DNA of 64,000 bases, from NCBI RefSeq assembly GCF_021191695.1, contig NZ_JAIWPT010000007.1, positions 1-64,000 on the forward strand, given 5' to 3'. The translations under genes were made by a program, and so were the position numbers. How positions within the stretch are numbered: the stretch's first letter is position 1; each line of letters starts with the position of its first letter. Below are positions 28,240-36,733 of this stretch, one piece after another. This DNA is from Proluteimonas luteida. Lineage in GTDB: Bacteria; Pseudomonadota; Gammaproteobacteria; Xanthomonadales; Xanthomonadaceae. The notes below the pieces were generated by a model. It saw nothing but the letters and a program-made list of their open reading frames with translations, had not been told where the DNA came from and made no database searches.

Positions 28240-28267
28240 TGCCGTGCCGGAATGCCCCGGCACGGCA
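28240..28267. repeat. perfect 11-bp stem-loop in the leuS upstream region
   Basis: TGCCGTGCCGG (28240-28250), loop AATGCC, CCGGCACGGCA (28257-28267). It lies 112 bases before the leuS start and 58 bases before the divergent cyclase start. There is no T-run, so it is not a classical terminator; it could be a leader hairpin or a dimer-binding site. Confidence 0.6.
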
Positions 28268-28378
28268 AGGCGGCACCCCGGGGCTTTGCCCGGCACCTCG
28301 CCAGCTCGCTCCGGGGGTATGCGCATGGCGGCCGGGCAGGCCCTGCGGTAGGCTTGTCGGCTGTCCTCCGCAAGCAGA

Positions 28379-31138
28379 ATGCACGCCGTGTCCAGCGATC
28401 CCGCCGTCGACCCCAACGCCTACCAGCCCGCCCGTGTCGAGGCCGACGCCCAGCGCTTCTGGACCTCGACCCGTGCGTTCGAGGTGACCGAGCTTGCGGA
28501 CAAGCCCAAGTACTACTGCCTGTCGATGCTGCCGTATCCCTCCGGCGCGCTGCACATGGGCCACGTGCGCAACTACACCCTCAGCGACGTCGTCAGCCGC
28601 TACCAGCGGATGATGGGCCGCAACGTGCTGCAGCCGATGGGCTGGGACGCGTTCGGCCTGCCGGCCGAGAACGCCGCGATCAAGCACGGCACCGCGCCGG
28701 CGAAGTGGACCTACGCCAACATCGACCACATGCGCGCGCAGCTCCGGTCGCTGGGCTACGCGATCGACTGGTCGCGCGAGTTCGCCACCTGCCAGCCCGA
28801 CTACTACGTCCACGAGCAGCGCATGTTCGTGCGGCTGATGAAGAAAGGCCTGGCCTACCGCCGCAACGCGGTCGTCAACTGGGACCCGGTCGACCAGACC
28901 GTGCTCGCCAACGAGCAGGTCATCGACGGCCGCGGCTGGCGCTCGGGCGCGCTGGTGGAGAAGCGCGAGATCCCGCAGTGGTTCCTCAAGATCACCGACT
29001 ACGCGCAGGAGCTGCTCGACGGCCTGGACACGCTCGACGGCTGGCCGGACTCGGTCAAGACCATGCAGCGCAACTGGATCGGCCGCAGCGAGGGGCTGGA
29101 GATTTCCTTCCGGGTCGATGGCGAAGCCGAGCCGCTGACCGTCTACACCACGCGCCCGGACACGCTGATGGGCGTGACCTTCATTTCCATCGCCGGCGAG
29201 CATCCGCTGGCGCTCAAGGCGGCCGAAACCAATGCGGAGCTGGCCGCGTTCCTCGACGAACTGCGCCAGGGCGGCGTGTCCGAGGCCGAGCTCGAAGGCC
29301 AGGAAAAGCGCGGCATGGCGACCGGGCAGTGGGCGATCCACCCGATCACCGGCGAGGACGTGCCGATCTACGTCGCCAACTTCGTGCTGATGGGCTACGG
29401 CACCGGCGCGGTGATGGCGGTGCCGGCGCACGACCAGCGCGACTGGGAGTTCGCCAAGGCCTACGGCCTGCCGGTGCGGCCGGTGATCGTGCCGCCGGCG
29501 GTGCGCGATGCGCTCGGCGAGGTGCTGCATGACGTCGCGGTCGATGCCGACCCGCTGCAGGCCGCGCTGGCCGGCGGCTCGGTCGACGCCTACGACACCG
29601 CGGCCGCGGTCGCGGTGGTACGCGAGTACCTCGACGGCATCGAGCAACGCGGCGCCTACACCGAGCGCGGCGTGCTGATCAATTCCGGCGAGTTCGACGG
29701 CCTGGACTTCGACGGCGCCTTCGCGGCTTTGGCGCAACGCGTGGAAGCGGAAGGCATCGGCAGCCGCAAGGTCAACTTCCGCCTGCGCGACTGGGGCGTC
29801 AGCCGCCAGCGCTACTGGGGCTGCCCGATCCCGGTGATCTACTGCGCCGCCTGCGGCGCGGTGCCGGTGCCCGAGGACCAGTTGCCGGTGCTGCTGCCCG
29901 AGGACGTCGAGGACGCGTTCACCAATCCCGGCGTCGTGCAGTCGCCGATCAAGTCCGATCCCGAGTGGCGCAAGACGACGTGCCCGACCTGCGGCGGCCC
30001 GGCCGAGCGCGAGACCGACACCTTCGACACCTTCATGGAGTCGAGCTGGTACACCGCGCGCTACACCTCGCCCGGCGCGGCCGACATGGTCGACGGTCGC
30101 GCCGACTACTGGATGCCGGTCGACCAGTACATCGGCGGCATCGAGCACGCGATCCTGCACCTGCTGTATTTCCGCTTCTACCACCGCCTGATGCGCGACG
30201 AAGGGCTGGTGCACAGCGACGAGCCGGTGCGCAACCTGCTGACCCAGGGCATGGTGATCGCCGAGACCTTCTACCGGGAGCTCGACAACGGCGGCAGGGA
30301 CTGGATCAACCCGGCCGAGGTCGAGATCGTCCGCGACGACAAGGGCCGCATCACCGGCGCGACCTCGAAGGCCGACGGTGCGCCGGTGCGCATCGGCGGC
30401 GTCGAGAAGATGTCCAAGTCGAAGAACAACGGCGTCGACCCGCAGTCGATGATCGGCAAGTACGGTGCCGACACCGTGCGCCTGTTCTCGATGTTCGCCG
30501 CGCCGCCGGAACAGTCGCTGGAGTGGAACGAGGCCGGCGTCGAGGGCATGGCGCGCTTCCTGCGCCGGCTGTGGGCGCAGGTGCAGCGGCATGTCGCCAG
30601 CGGCCCTGCGGGCAGGTTCGACGCCGCCGCCGCGACCCCGGCGCAGAAGACCCTGCGCCGCCAGCTGCACGAGGCTATCCAGAAGGTCGGCGACGACTAC
30701 GGCCGCCGCCACAGCTTCAACACCGCGATCGCCGCGGTCATGGAACTGCTGAACCACGTGGCGAAGTTCGACGAGGCCGATGCCAACGCGGGCGCGCTGC
30801 GGCAGGAGGTGTTCGGGGCGATCGTGCTGCTGCTCAACCCGATCACCCCGCATGCCTGCCATGCGCTGTGGCAGGTGCTGGGCCATGCCGAGACGCTGCT
30901 CGAGGACCAGCCGTTCCCGCAGGCCGACCCGGCCGCGCTGCAGCGCGACGTGCTGACGCTGGCGGTGCAGGTCAACGGCAAGCTGCGCGGCACCATCGAG
31001 GTCGCGGCCGACCTGGCGAAGGACGCCGTCGAGGCGCTGGCGCTGGCCGAGCCCAACGTGGCCCGGTTCCTGGCCGACATGACCGTACGCAAGGTCATCG
31101 TCGTGCCCGGCAAGATCGTCAACATCGTCGCTGGCTGA
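28379..31138 (+). CDS. leuS: leucyl-tRNA synthetase
   Basis: A 919-residue class I synthetase charging tRNA-Leu. HIGH signature is HMGH at 59-62 ([15 protein letters not shown]), KMSKS at 677-681. The CP1 editing domain is present with TTRPDTLMG and [17 protein letters not shown], which hydrolyses mischarged tRNA. The C-terminal domain ends [17 protein letters not shown] as usual. Slightly longer than E. coli (860) through insertions in the editing and C-terminal parts. Begins the leuS-lptE-holA-nadD-rsfS-rlmH run. ATG 28379 fits; GTG 28388 is a possible alternative. Confidence 0.98.
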   Translation: MHAVSSDPAVDPNAYQPARVEADAQRFWTSTRAFEVTELADKPKYYCLSMLPYPSGALHMGHVRNYTLSDVVSRYQRMMGRNVLQPMGWDAFGLPAENAAIKHGTAPAKWTYANIDHMRAQLRSLGYAIDWSREFATCQPDYYVHEQRMFVRLMKKGLAYRRNAVVNWDPVDQTVLANEQVIDGRGWRSGALVEKREIPQWFLKITDYAQELLDGLDTLDGWPDSVKTMQRNWIGRSEGLEISFRVDGEAEPLTVYTTRPDTLMGVTFISIAGEHPLALKAAETNAELAAFLDELRQGGVSEAELEGQEKRGMATGQWAIHPITGEDVPIYVANFVLMGYGTGAVMAVPAHDQRDWEFAKAYGLPVRPVIVPPAVRDALGEVLHDVAVDADPLQAALAGGSVDAYDTAAAVAVVREYLDGIEQRGAYTERGVLINSGEFDGLDFDGAFAALAQRVEAEGIGSRKVNFRLRDWGVSRQRYWGCPIPVIYCAACGAVPVPEDQLPVLLPEDVEDAFTNPGVVQSPIKSDPEWRKTTCPTCGGPAERETDTFDTFMESSWYTARYTSPGAADMVDGRADYWMPVDQYIGGIEHAILHLLYFRFYHRLMRDEGLVHSDEPVRNLLTQGMVIAETFYRELDNGGRDWINPAEVEIVRDDKGRITGATSKADGAPVRIGGVEKMSKSKNNGVDPQSMIGKYGADTVRLFSMFAAPPEQSLEWNEAGVEGMARFLRRLWAQVQRHVASGPAGRFDAAAATPAQKTLRRQLHEAIQKVGDDYGRRHSFNTAIAAVMELLNHVAKFDEADANAGALRQEVFGAIVLLLNPITPHACHALWQVLGHAETLLEDQPFPQADPAALQRDVLTLAVQVNGKLRGTIEVAADLAKDAVEALALAEPNVARFLADMTVRKVIVVPGKIVNIVAG

Positions 31139-31204
31139 ACCTTGCGTCCACGCGCCCGGTCCACGCGGCTTGCCGCCCCCTTCCGCCTCGTCCAGACTTC
31201 GCGC

Positions 31205-31735
31205 ATGAGCAGATTCCGCCCGGTCCCGTTCCGTCTCGCCGCCGTCGTCCTCGTGCTGGCGCTGTCGGCCTGCGGTTTCCACCTGCGCAACGCGCTGACG
31301 GTGCCGCCGGACCTGGGGCCGGTGAAGGTCCAGGCGCGCGACCCCTACAGCGGGCTGGCGCAGGCGCTGAACCGCGCGCTGGTCGGCGCCGGCGTCGAGC
31401 GCGCCGAGGCCTCCCGGCGCGACGTCGCGACGCTGCAGATCCATTCCGAGCGCTGGGCCTCGACCCCGATCAGCATCGACGCGCGGGGCCGCGCGCAGGA
31501 GTACACGCTGCGCTACGCCGTGGTGTTCTCGATGCGCGACGCCGACGGCAACGACGTGGTGCCGCAGCAGGCGGTCGAGCTGGCGCGCGACTACCTGTCG
31601 ATCCCGACCCAGGCCATCGGCACCGATTCCGAGCGCGACCTGCTGGCGCGCGAGATGGAGCGGGAGATGACCGCATCGATCATCCGCCGCATCGACGCGG
31701 TGTTCCGCAACCCGCAGCTGCGCGCGAACGAGTGA
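31205..31735 (+). CDS. lptE: LPS assembly lipoprotein LptE
   Basis: A 176-residue outer-membrane lipoprotein that plugs and supports LptD for lipopolysaccharide insertion. Signal peptide with lipobox LSAC and lipidated Cys23, followed by GFHLR, the near-invariant start of mature LptE. The rest matches the LptE/RlpB fold in length and order (LPS-binding strand pattern, ending RRIDAVFRNPQ). It lies 66 bases after leuS and 31 before holA, the order usual for gammaproteobacteria. Confidence 0.95.
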   Translation: MSRFRPVPFRLAAVVLVLALSACGFHLRNALTVPPDLGPVKVQARDPYSGLAQALNRALVGAGVERAEASRRDVATLQIHSERWASTPISIDARGRAQEYTLRYAVVFSMRDADGNDVVPQQAVELARDYLSIPTQAIGTDSERDLLAREMEREMTASIIRRIDAVFRNPQLRANE

Positions 31736-31766
31736 CGGCGCGCACGGCCCTCGGCAGCGCGCGGCG

Positions 31767-32813
31767 ATGGAGCTGACGCCCGAACGCCTGGCCGCGCAGC
31801 TGGCCCGCGAACCGCTGCGCCCCGCCTACCTGATCGCCGGTCCCGAGCCGTTGCGCGTGCTGGAGGCTGCCGACGCCGTGCGCGCGGCCGCGCGCGAACA
31901 GGGGGTCGCCGAGCGCGAGGTGTTCGAGCCGGAGGGACGCGATGTCGACTGGAACGGACTGGAGGCGACGTTCCGCGCGCCGAGCCTGTTCGCCTCGCGG
32001 CGGCTGGTCGAACTGCGGCTGCCGACGACCAAGCCGGGCAAGGAGGGCGCGCAGGTGATCGCCGGCTTCTGCGCCGATCCGCCGGCCGACGTCACCCTGC
32101 TGGTCACCGGCGGCGAGTGGAGCCGCCAGCACGGCGGCAAGTGGAGCGAGGCGATCGCCGGCGTCGGCCACGTCGTGATCGCCTGGCAGGTCAAGCCGCA
32201 CGAACTGGAAGGCTGGATCGAGACCCGGCTGCGCAGCCGCCACGTGCAGGCCGACCGCGCGGCCGTGCAGCGGCTGGCCGAGCGGGTCGACGGCAACCTG
32301 CTGGCCGCGGCCCAGGAAGTCGACAAGCTGGCGCTGCTGGCCGAGGGCGGCACGCTCGATGCGGCGCGGATGGAGGCGCTGGTCGCCGACGCGGCGCGCT
32401 TCGACGTGTTCCGGCTGGTCGATGCGGCGCTCAACGGGCAGCCGGTGCAGGCCGCGCGGATGCTCGCCGGCCTGCGCGCCGAAGGCGAGGCGATCCCGGC
32501 ATTGATGGGCATGGTGATCATGGAACTGACGCGCGCGGCGGCGCTGGCGCGGGCCCAGGCGCGCGGCGGCAACATGGCCGCCGAGTTCAAGGCGCAGCGG
32601 ATCTGGGATTCCAAGCAGGCCGTGTACCGGCGCGCGCTGCAGCGGCATCCGGCGGCGCGCTGGGAGCGCTTCGTCGTCGAGGCGGGCCGCGTCGACCGCA
32701 TCGCCAAGGGGCGCGGCCGGCCCGGCCAGGACCCGGCCGATGCCTGGCTGGTGCTGGAACGGCTGCTCGTCGCCATCGCCGATGCCCGGGCCGGCGCGCT
32801 GCTGGCGGCCTGA
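31767..32813 (+). CDS. holA: DNA polymerase III subunit delta
   Basis: A 348-residue clamp-loader subunit that opens the beta sliding clamp. The N-terminal AAA+-like domain begins YLIAGPEPLRVLEAADAVR, followed by the SLFASRRLVEL region containing the clamp-contact element and helical C-terminal domains (GNLLAAAQEVDKLALL, ARFDVFRLVDAAL, ALMGMVIMELTR). No Walker A, as expected for delta. Eleven bases separate it from nadD. Confidence 0.96.
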   Translation: MELTPERLAAQLAREPLRPAYLIAGPEPLRVLEAADAVRAAAREQGVAEREVFEPEGRDVDWNGLEATFRAPSLFASRRLVELRLPTTKPGKEGAQVIAGFCADPPADVTLLVTGGEWSRQHGGKWSEAIAGVGHVVIAWQVKPHELEGWIETRLRSRHVQADRAAVQRLAERVDGNLLAAAQEVDKLALLAEGGTLDAARMEALVADAARFDVFRLVDAALNGQPVQAARMLAGLRAEGEAIPALMGMVIMELTRAAALARAQARGGNMAAEFKAQRIWDSKQAVYRRALQRHPAARWERFVVEAGRVDRIAKGRGRPGQDPADAWLVLERLLVAIADARAGALLAA

Positions 32814-32824
32814 TCCGCGCCGCG

Positions 32825-33484
32825 ATGCCATTGCATCTGGTCTATGGCGGCACCTTCGACCCGATCCACAACGGTCACCTGGCCATCGCCCGCGCCGCGC
32901 GCGATGCGCTGGACTGCCCGGTCCGGCTGATGCCGACGGCCGATCCGCCGCATCGCACGCCGCCCGGCGCGCCGGCGGCGTGGCGGGCGCGGATGGTCGA
33001 ACTGGCGATCGCCGGCGAGCCCGGCCTGCTGCTCGACCGCTTCGAACTCGAACGCGGCGGCCGCAGCTACACGGTCGATACCCTGATCGCGCTGCGCGCG
33101 GCGCTGGGACCGGCGCAGCCGCTGGCCTGGCTGGTCGGCGCCGACAGCTTCGTCGCCCTGCCGACCTGGCACCGCTGGCGCGAACTGCCGGCGCTCGCGC
33201 ATTTCGTCGTCGCCGAACGCCAGGGCAGTCCGCTCGACGCTGCCTTGCCGCCTGCGCTGGACGTGGAGATGCGCGGACGCTGGGCCAGCGCGCCCGACGC
33301 CCTGACCGCCAGCCCGGCTGGTCGGGTGTACCGGTTGCGGCAACCCCTGCATCCGCTGTCGGCGACCGCGATCCGCGCGCGCATCGCCGAAGGCCTGCCG
33401 GTCAGTGGCCTGGTGCCCGACGCGGTGGCCGCATTCATCCGCGAGAAGGGCGCGTACCGGCAGCGCCCCGCGGCTCCGTTATAA
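32825..33484 (+). CDS. nadD: nicotinate-nucleotide adenylyltransferase
   Basis: A 219-residue enzyme that adenylates nicotinate mononucleotide to deamido-NAD. The nucleotidyltransferase signature YGGTFDPIHNGHLAIA holds the HxGH motif at the N-terminus; PLSATAIRARI near the C-terminus matches the ISSTxxR ATP-binding motif. ATG 32825 gives the exact family start. Its stop codon (33482-33484) lies within a TATAAT sequence noted separately. Confidence 0.96.
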   Translation: MPLHLVYGGTFDPIHNGHLAIARAARDALDCPVRLMPTADPPHRTPPGAPAAWRARMVELAIAGEPGLLLDRFELERGGRSYTVDTLIALRAALGPAQPLAWLVGADSFVALPTWHRWRELPALAHFVVAERQGSPLDAALPPALDVEMRGRWASAPDALTASPAGRVYRLRQPLHPLSATAIRARIAEGLPVSGLVPDAVAAFIREKGAYRQRPAAPL

Positions 33485-33485
33485 T
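33480..33485 (+). promoter_or_regulatory. consensus -10 box (TATAAT) before rsfS
   Basis: A perfect TATAAT covers the nadD stop codon, 29 bases before the rsfS start, in otherwise GC-rich DNA. No -35 match at 16-18 bases upstream is evident. It may give extra transcription of rsfS-rlmH, or be a chance result of the TAA stop. Confidence 0.35.
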
Positions 33486-33513
33486 CCCCACCGCACTTTC
33501 CGAGCCAGCTCCC

Positions 33514-33927
33514 TTGTCCAATCCCGCACACGTCATCAAGACCCGCCTTCCCGAACCGCCGCCCGCCGCGGACGTGTTGCTCGAGACCGCGCTCGCGGCC
33601 GTCGAGCATCTCAAGGCCGTGGATGTCGTCGACATCGACGTGCGCGGGCGCAGCAGCGTCTGCGATTTCATGGTGGTGGCCTCGGGCACCTCGAGCCGGC
33701 ACGTCAAGTCGATCGCCGACGAAGTGGTCAAGCGCGCCAAGCAGCTCGACTGCCAGCCGCTGGGCGTCGAAGGCGAGCGCGAGGCCGAGTGGGTGCTGGT
33801 CGACCTGGGCGATGTCGTCGTCCACGTGATGCTGCCGCGGGTGCGCGAGTTCTATGCGCTCGAGCGTCTGTGGACCGTCGGCGACCAGCCGCCGGAAGGA
33901 ACGCACGACCCGCGTGGCGATGCCTGA
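33514..33927 (+). CDS. rsfS: ribosome silencing factor RsfS
   Basis: A 137-residue protein that binds L14 on the 50S subunit and blocks 30S joining in starvation. Core SSVCDFMVVASGTSSRHVKSIADEVV, PLGVEGEREAEWVLVDLGDVVVHVM and FYALERLWTVGD is diagnostic. No suitable ATG exists; TTG 33514 (LSNPAHVIKTRLPEPP) gives a start like other Xanthomonadaceae homologues. It runs 30 residues longer at the N-terminus than E. coli RsfS. A later GTG (33574) would leave only the core. Confidence 0.93.
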   Translation: MSNPAHVIKTRLPEPPPAADVLLETALAAVEHLKAVDVVDIDVRGRSSVCDFMVVASGTSSRHVKSIADEVVKRAKQLDCQPLGVEGEREAEWVLVDLGDVVVHVMLPRVREFYALERLWTVGDQPPEGTHDPRGDA

Positions 33928-33981
33928 TCGCAGCGTCCCGGTGCGGTTGCCGGGACGGCGTGCAGTTCAGGCGCGCCTCGC

Positions 33982-34452
33982 ATGAAGGCGAAGCTGGTCG
34001 CCGTCGGCGAACGCGCGCCGGGGTGGGTGGCGGAGGGATTCGCCGAATACCGCAAGCGGCTGTCGCACTGGCTGCCGCTGGACCTGATCGAGGTGGAGCC
34101 CGGCCTGCGCGGCAAGGGCCGCGACACCGTGCGCGCGATGTCGGACGAGGGCGGACGCGTGCTGGCGGCCTTGCCGCGCAACGCGCTGGTGGTCGCGCTC
34201 GACGGCCGTGGGCGCATGCATTCGTCCGAGGATCTTGCCCGCCGGCTGGAGCACTGGCGCGCGCAGGGCCGCGATCTGGCCTTCCTGATCGGCGGGCCCG
34301 AGGGGCATGCGCCCGAGGTGCTGGAACGCGCCGACGAACGCTGGTCGCTCGGACCGCTGACGCTGCCGCACATGCTGGTGCGGCTGGTGCTGGCCGAACA
34401 GCTGTACCGCGCCGCGGCGATGCTGGCCAACCATCCCTACCACCGGGCCTGA
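33982..34452 (+). CDS. rlmH: 23S rRNA pseudouridine-1915 N3-methyltransferase
   Basis: A 156-residue SPOUT methyltransferase acting on helix 69 of 23S rRNA in the assembled ribosome. FLIGGPEGHAPEVL forms the SAM-binding knot, and SLGPLTLPHMLVRLVLAEQLYRA-type C-terminal helix is conserved, ending YHRA. Length equals the family norm. It ends the leuS-to-rlmH run, 54 bases after rsfS, and faces the convergent higA gene over 141 bases with no clear terminator. Confidence 0.97.
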   Translation: MKAKLVAVGERAPGWVAEGFAEYRKRLSHWLPLDLIEVEPGLRGKGRDTVRAMSDEGGRVLAALPRNALVVALDGRGRMHSSEDLARRLEHWRAQGRDLAFLIGGPEGHAPEVLERADERWSLGPLTLPHMLVRLVLAEQLYRAAAMLANHPYHRA

Positions 34453-34593
34453 GCGCCACTCCGCGGCGCCATGCAGCGGAGCCTGGCTCTGCGGGAAACG
34501 CCGGAAAGGCGTGTCGGTCTCGGGCCCGTGGAGCTGAACGCCACCGATGTCTGCCGTGGCGAGGCACGCTGCTGTCGTGGTTCCAGTCCAGCC

Positions 34594-34887
34594 CTAGGCT
34601 GCGGCCAGCTTGAGCTTGCCAACCCGCTTCAGGTCGATGTGCTGCCGGGCTACCCACAGATCATGGGCATCCTGCATGGCGAGCCAGCTTTCGGGAGAGC
34701 GGCCAATCGCCTTGGAAAGGCGGAGTGCCATCTCCGGAGTGACCCGGCTCGTCCCCTTGAGGACGCGGCTCAGCGTGGAAGCCGCGACATCCAGCTTTTC
34801 CGCGAGTTCGCGGCCGCTGATGCCATTGGGCTCAAGGTAGACGTCGTTGATGAATTCGCCGGGGTGGGGAGGGTTGTACATGGCCAT
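34594..34887 (-). CDS. higA: HigA-family antitoxin / addiction-module regulator
   Basis: A 97-residue XRE-type antitoxin. It begins NPPHPGEFINDVYLEP, the hallmark of HigA, then the helix-turn-helix SGRELAEKLDVAASTLSRVLKG and ESWLAMQDAHDLW near the end. It should bind and neutralise HigB and repress the pair. The ATG overlaps the toxin stop by one base (TGATG), placing the antitoxin second, the characteristic HigBA order. Less GC-rich codon usage than neighbours suggests acquisition. Confidence 0.95.
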   Translation of the reverse strand: MAMYNPPHPGEFINDVYLEPNGISGRELAEKLDVAASTLSRVLKGTSRVTPEMALRLSKAIGRSPESWLAMQDAHDLWVARQHIDLKRVGKLKLAAA

Positions 34888-35165
34888 CAGTGGTAATCCT
34901 CGTAGTCCAGGACGTAGGCGTTCCCATCCTGGAACTCGAACGTCAGCCGCCAATTGCCGTTGACCGTGACGGACCATCGCCCGTGCATTCGACCTTTGAG
35001 CGGGTGCAGCCGGAAGCCGGGGATGTCCATGTCCTCGACAGTCTGTGCAGTGTCCAGGGCAGCGAGTTGCATCCGGAGCCGTCTGGCATGGCTGGACTGG
35101 ATGCCCGAAGTGCTGCCGGTCTCGAAGAGCTTGCGCAGGCCCTTGTGCCGGAACGACTTGATCAT
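34887..35165 (-). CDS. higB: HigB/RelE-family mRNA interferase toxin
   Basis: A 92-residue RelE-superfamily toxin, predicted to cleave mRNA on the ribosome. MIKSFRHKGLRKLFETG at the N-terminus, LHPLKGRMHGRWSVTVNGNWRLTFEF with the basic catalytic strand, and VLDYEDYH at the C-terminus are typical. Full-length with no frameshift. Transcribed first, with a 7+7 palindrome just upstream at 35181-35199. Confidence 0.95.
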   Translation of the reverse strand: MIKSFRHKGLRKLFETGSTSGIQSSHARRLRMQLAALDTAQTVEDMDIPGFRLHPLKGRMHGRWSVTVNGNWRLTFEFQDGNAYVLDYEDYH

Positions 35166-35180
35166 GATGCGATTGTTTCA

Positions 35181-35199
35181 TGTTGCGCATCACGCAACA
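35181..35199. promoter_or_regulatory. HigA operator candidate
   Basis: TGTTGCG-CATCA-CGCAACA is a perfect inverted repeat, centred 25 bases upstream of the higB start, where an autorepressing HigA dimer would sit on the promoter. Confidence 0.65.
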
Positions 35200-35265
35200 A
35201 GTGGTCGGCACGCGGTGGGATGCCCCGCGTGCCGGACTGGTTTCATGGAACCGGCTCTGAAGCCT

Positions 35266-35970
35266 TCAGCCGCGACCGAGCGTGAAGGCGATCGGCACGA
35301 TGCCGGTCGCCGGCACCGGCCGGCCATCGCGCATCGCCGGCTGGAACGTCCAATGGCGCAGCACGTGGCGCAGCGCCGCCTGGTCCAGGTCGCGGTTGCC
35401 GCTGCTGCGGTGGACGCGCACGTCCTGCGGCCGGCCTTCGGCGTCGACGGCGACCTGCAACTGCACGACCCCCTCCGCGCCGCGCCGCAGTGCTTCGCGC
35501 GGGTAGTCCGGTGCGGGCGCATGCGCATACTGCAGGGCGATGCCGGTCATTGGCACATCGGATGCGATGCCCGGCAGGGACGCCGGCGTCGCCGTGGCCG
35601 GTACCGTCGCGTCCGTTGCGGCAATCGGCGGCAATGACGGCATGGCCGCGGCGGTATCGACGACGACCGGTGCCGGCGGAGTGATCGCGGGCGGCTGCGG
35701 GCGGGGCGTCACGGACTCGGGCGCCGCCGGCCGCACGAGCGACGGTGGCGGGGGCGGCGGCAGCGCCGGTGGATCGATCCAGCGGAACTCCTCCTTGCGT
35801 TCGTGCGCAGGCCGTGCAGCGTCCGGCAGCGTCGCCGGGATCAGCAGCACGAGCAGCAGCACGGCGTTGAACACCAGCGTGCCGGTGAGGCCGATGATGC
35901 GGGTCGGGTCGGGGCGGTCGTCTTCGGCGTCCCGGTGGTGACGCGGGGACGGGTGGGGCTGCAGCACCAT
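35266..35970 (-). CDS. TonB-family energy transducer
   Basis: A 234-residue protein: cytoplasmic N-terminus, single transmembrane anchor (about 25-47, IIGLTGTLVFNAVLLLVLLIP), proline-rich periplasmic spacer (about 65-125) and TonB C-terminal domain (about 150-232: DYPREALRRGAEGVVQLQVAVDAEGRP in pieces, WTFQPAMRDGRPV). It transmits proton-motive force to TonB-dependent receptors. No exbB/exbD adjoin, so it is an orphan copy likely borrowing energisers from elsewhere. The 591 bases upstream hold repeats. Confidence 0.88.
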   Translation of the reverse strand: MVLQPHPSPRHHRDAEDDRPDPTRIIGLTGTLVFNAVLLLVLLIPATLPDAARPAHERKEEFRWIDPPALPPPPPPSLVRPAAPESVTPRPQPPAITPPAPVVVDTAAAMPSLPPIAATDATVPATATPASLPGIASDVPMTGIALQYAHAPAPDYPREALRRGAEGVVQLQVAVDAEGRPQDVRVHRSSGNRDLDQAALRHVLRHWTFQPAMRDGRPVPATGIVPIAFTLGRG

Positions 35971-36252
35971 GTTCCACCTCCTGTGCGGGACCGGGCGGCG
36001 CTGCCCGGCAAGGCCGTGAACGCGGCGGCAACGGATGCGGGGTCAAGCGCACGACGTCGCCGATGTCGACGCAACTGCCACCCGACGCTGCGCCCGTGTC
36101 CGTCGACGCGGCAAGCCGGCGCCGATGGACGGTCCGATGGGCCGATGGGCGGAGCGGGCGGCGACAGGCACGGCTGTGCGTCCCGTTTCCTGTCGTCGGA
36201 AGAAGCGCTCGCGAAAATTGGTTCTTCGCCCATGCCCGGTAAAACGGCCCGA

Positions 36253-36375
36253 CCTTGCGTAGGTCGGCCCCACGCGGCCGACGCGTGGCATTCCGGATTC
36301 GCGAGGTGTGGTCGTGGGACCCTTGTCCGGCCCGGCCGGATGTTCCGGCGTCGGGGGGCGTTGCCCGGACCTACG
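36253..36375. repeat. MITE/REP-doublet-like repeat, copy A
   Basis: About 123 bases bounded by CGTAGGTCGG and its inverted complement CCGGACCTACG. The left half folds as GTCGGCC...GGCCGAC and the right half as a GTCGGGG...CCCGGAC hairpin. Its first 33 bases are identical to copy B (47834-47954), and both ends match, while the middle has diverged. The layout is that of a REP doublet mobilised by a RAYT-type transposase; none is in the window. Confidence 0.75.
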
Positions 36376-36423
36376 GTCGGGGTCCCGGGAATCGGCGCGG
36401 AACCCCGAAAAAACCGTCTGGAA

Positions 36424-36483
36424 CGGTTTCTGACATCGCGTCAGCGATGGCCCGGCGGGTGACTGCCATGGATGGCGAGCCAC
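36424..36483 (+). repeat. 60-bp dispersed repeat module, copy A
   Basis: Begins CGGTTTCTGACATCGC and ends GGATGGCGAGCCAC. It aligns without gaps to the minus strand of 47724-47783, with about 47 of 60 positions the same by eye. The two copies lie in opposite orientation relative to the neighbouring 120-bp repeat, showing the modules move or invert independently. Confidence 0.7.
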
Positions 36484-36507
36484 GAAAATCGCCCGGGAGC
36501 GATCCAC

Positions 36508-36534
36508 AAAAAGGGCCCGCACGCATGCGGGCCC
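36508..36534 (-). terminator. rho-independent terminator of the SIMPL/small-protein operon
   Basis: On the minus strand: GGGCCCGC (36534-36527), loop ATGCGT, GCGGGCCC (36520-36513), then five T. It lies 27 bases after the 56-residue gene and supports that gene as the operon end. Confidence 0.9.
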
Positions 36535-36561
36535 CTACAGGGTGTCGACGAGTCGGGGGCT

Positions 36562-36732
36562 TCAATCGCCCGGCGTGGTTTCCGGCTCGCGATCCAGCCC
36601 GCCTTCGTCCGGATTGCGCTTGCGCTTGGGATCGGGCTGGCGGGCGTCGTCCTTGTCGCGCGGCTGCTTCTCGGCGTAGCCGGGGGTCTCGCCGGCGGCG
36701 GGGGTCTGCGGTGGCGTGCGCTTGTCGGCCAT
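36562..36732 (-). CDS. small, highly charged protein of unknown function (56 residues)
   Basis: Starts at ATG 36732, one base after the SIMPL stop, and ends 27 bases before a strong terminator, so it is very likely translated as part of that operon. The sequence (MADKRTPPQTPAAGETPGY...) is rich in Lys, Arg, Asp, Glu and Pro, lacks hydrophobic segments and cysteine, and should be disordered and cytoplasmic. No family recognised. An in-frame upstream ATG (36759) would overlap the SIMPL gene and is less likely. Confidence 0.7.
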   Translation of the reverse strand: MADKRTPPQTPAAGETPGYAEKQPRDKDDARQPDPKRKRNPDEGGLDREPETTPGD

Positions 36733-36733
36733 G

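Larger units (their letters stand above)
35971..36507. other. non-coding stretch upstream of the TonB-like gene
   Basis: No convincing gene. The part nearest 35971 should hold the promoter for the TonB-like gene. The rest contains two repeat modules (36253-36375 and 36424-36483). A short GGTTCTTCGCCC motif at about 36223 also has a counterpart at about 47801, next to the second repeat copy. Confidence 0.6.

Noticed and set aside
25751..31444. A 1897-codon leftward open frame across the GGDEF, leuS and lptE genes
   Set aside because: Composed of His/Arg/Ala-rich antisense sequence; leuS and lptE on the other strand are unmistakable.
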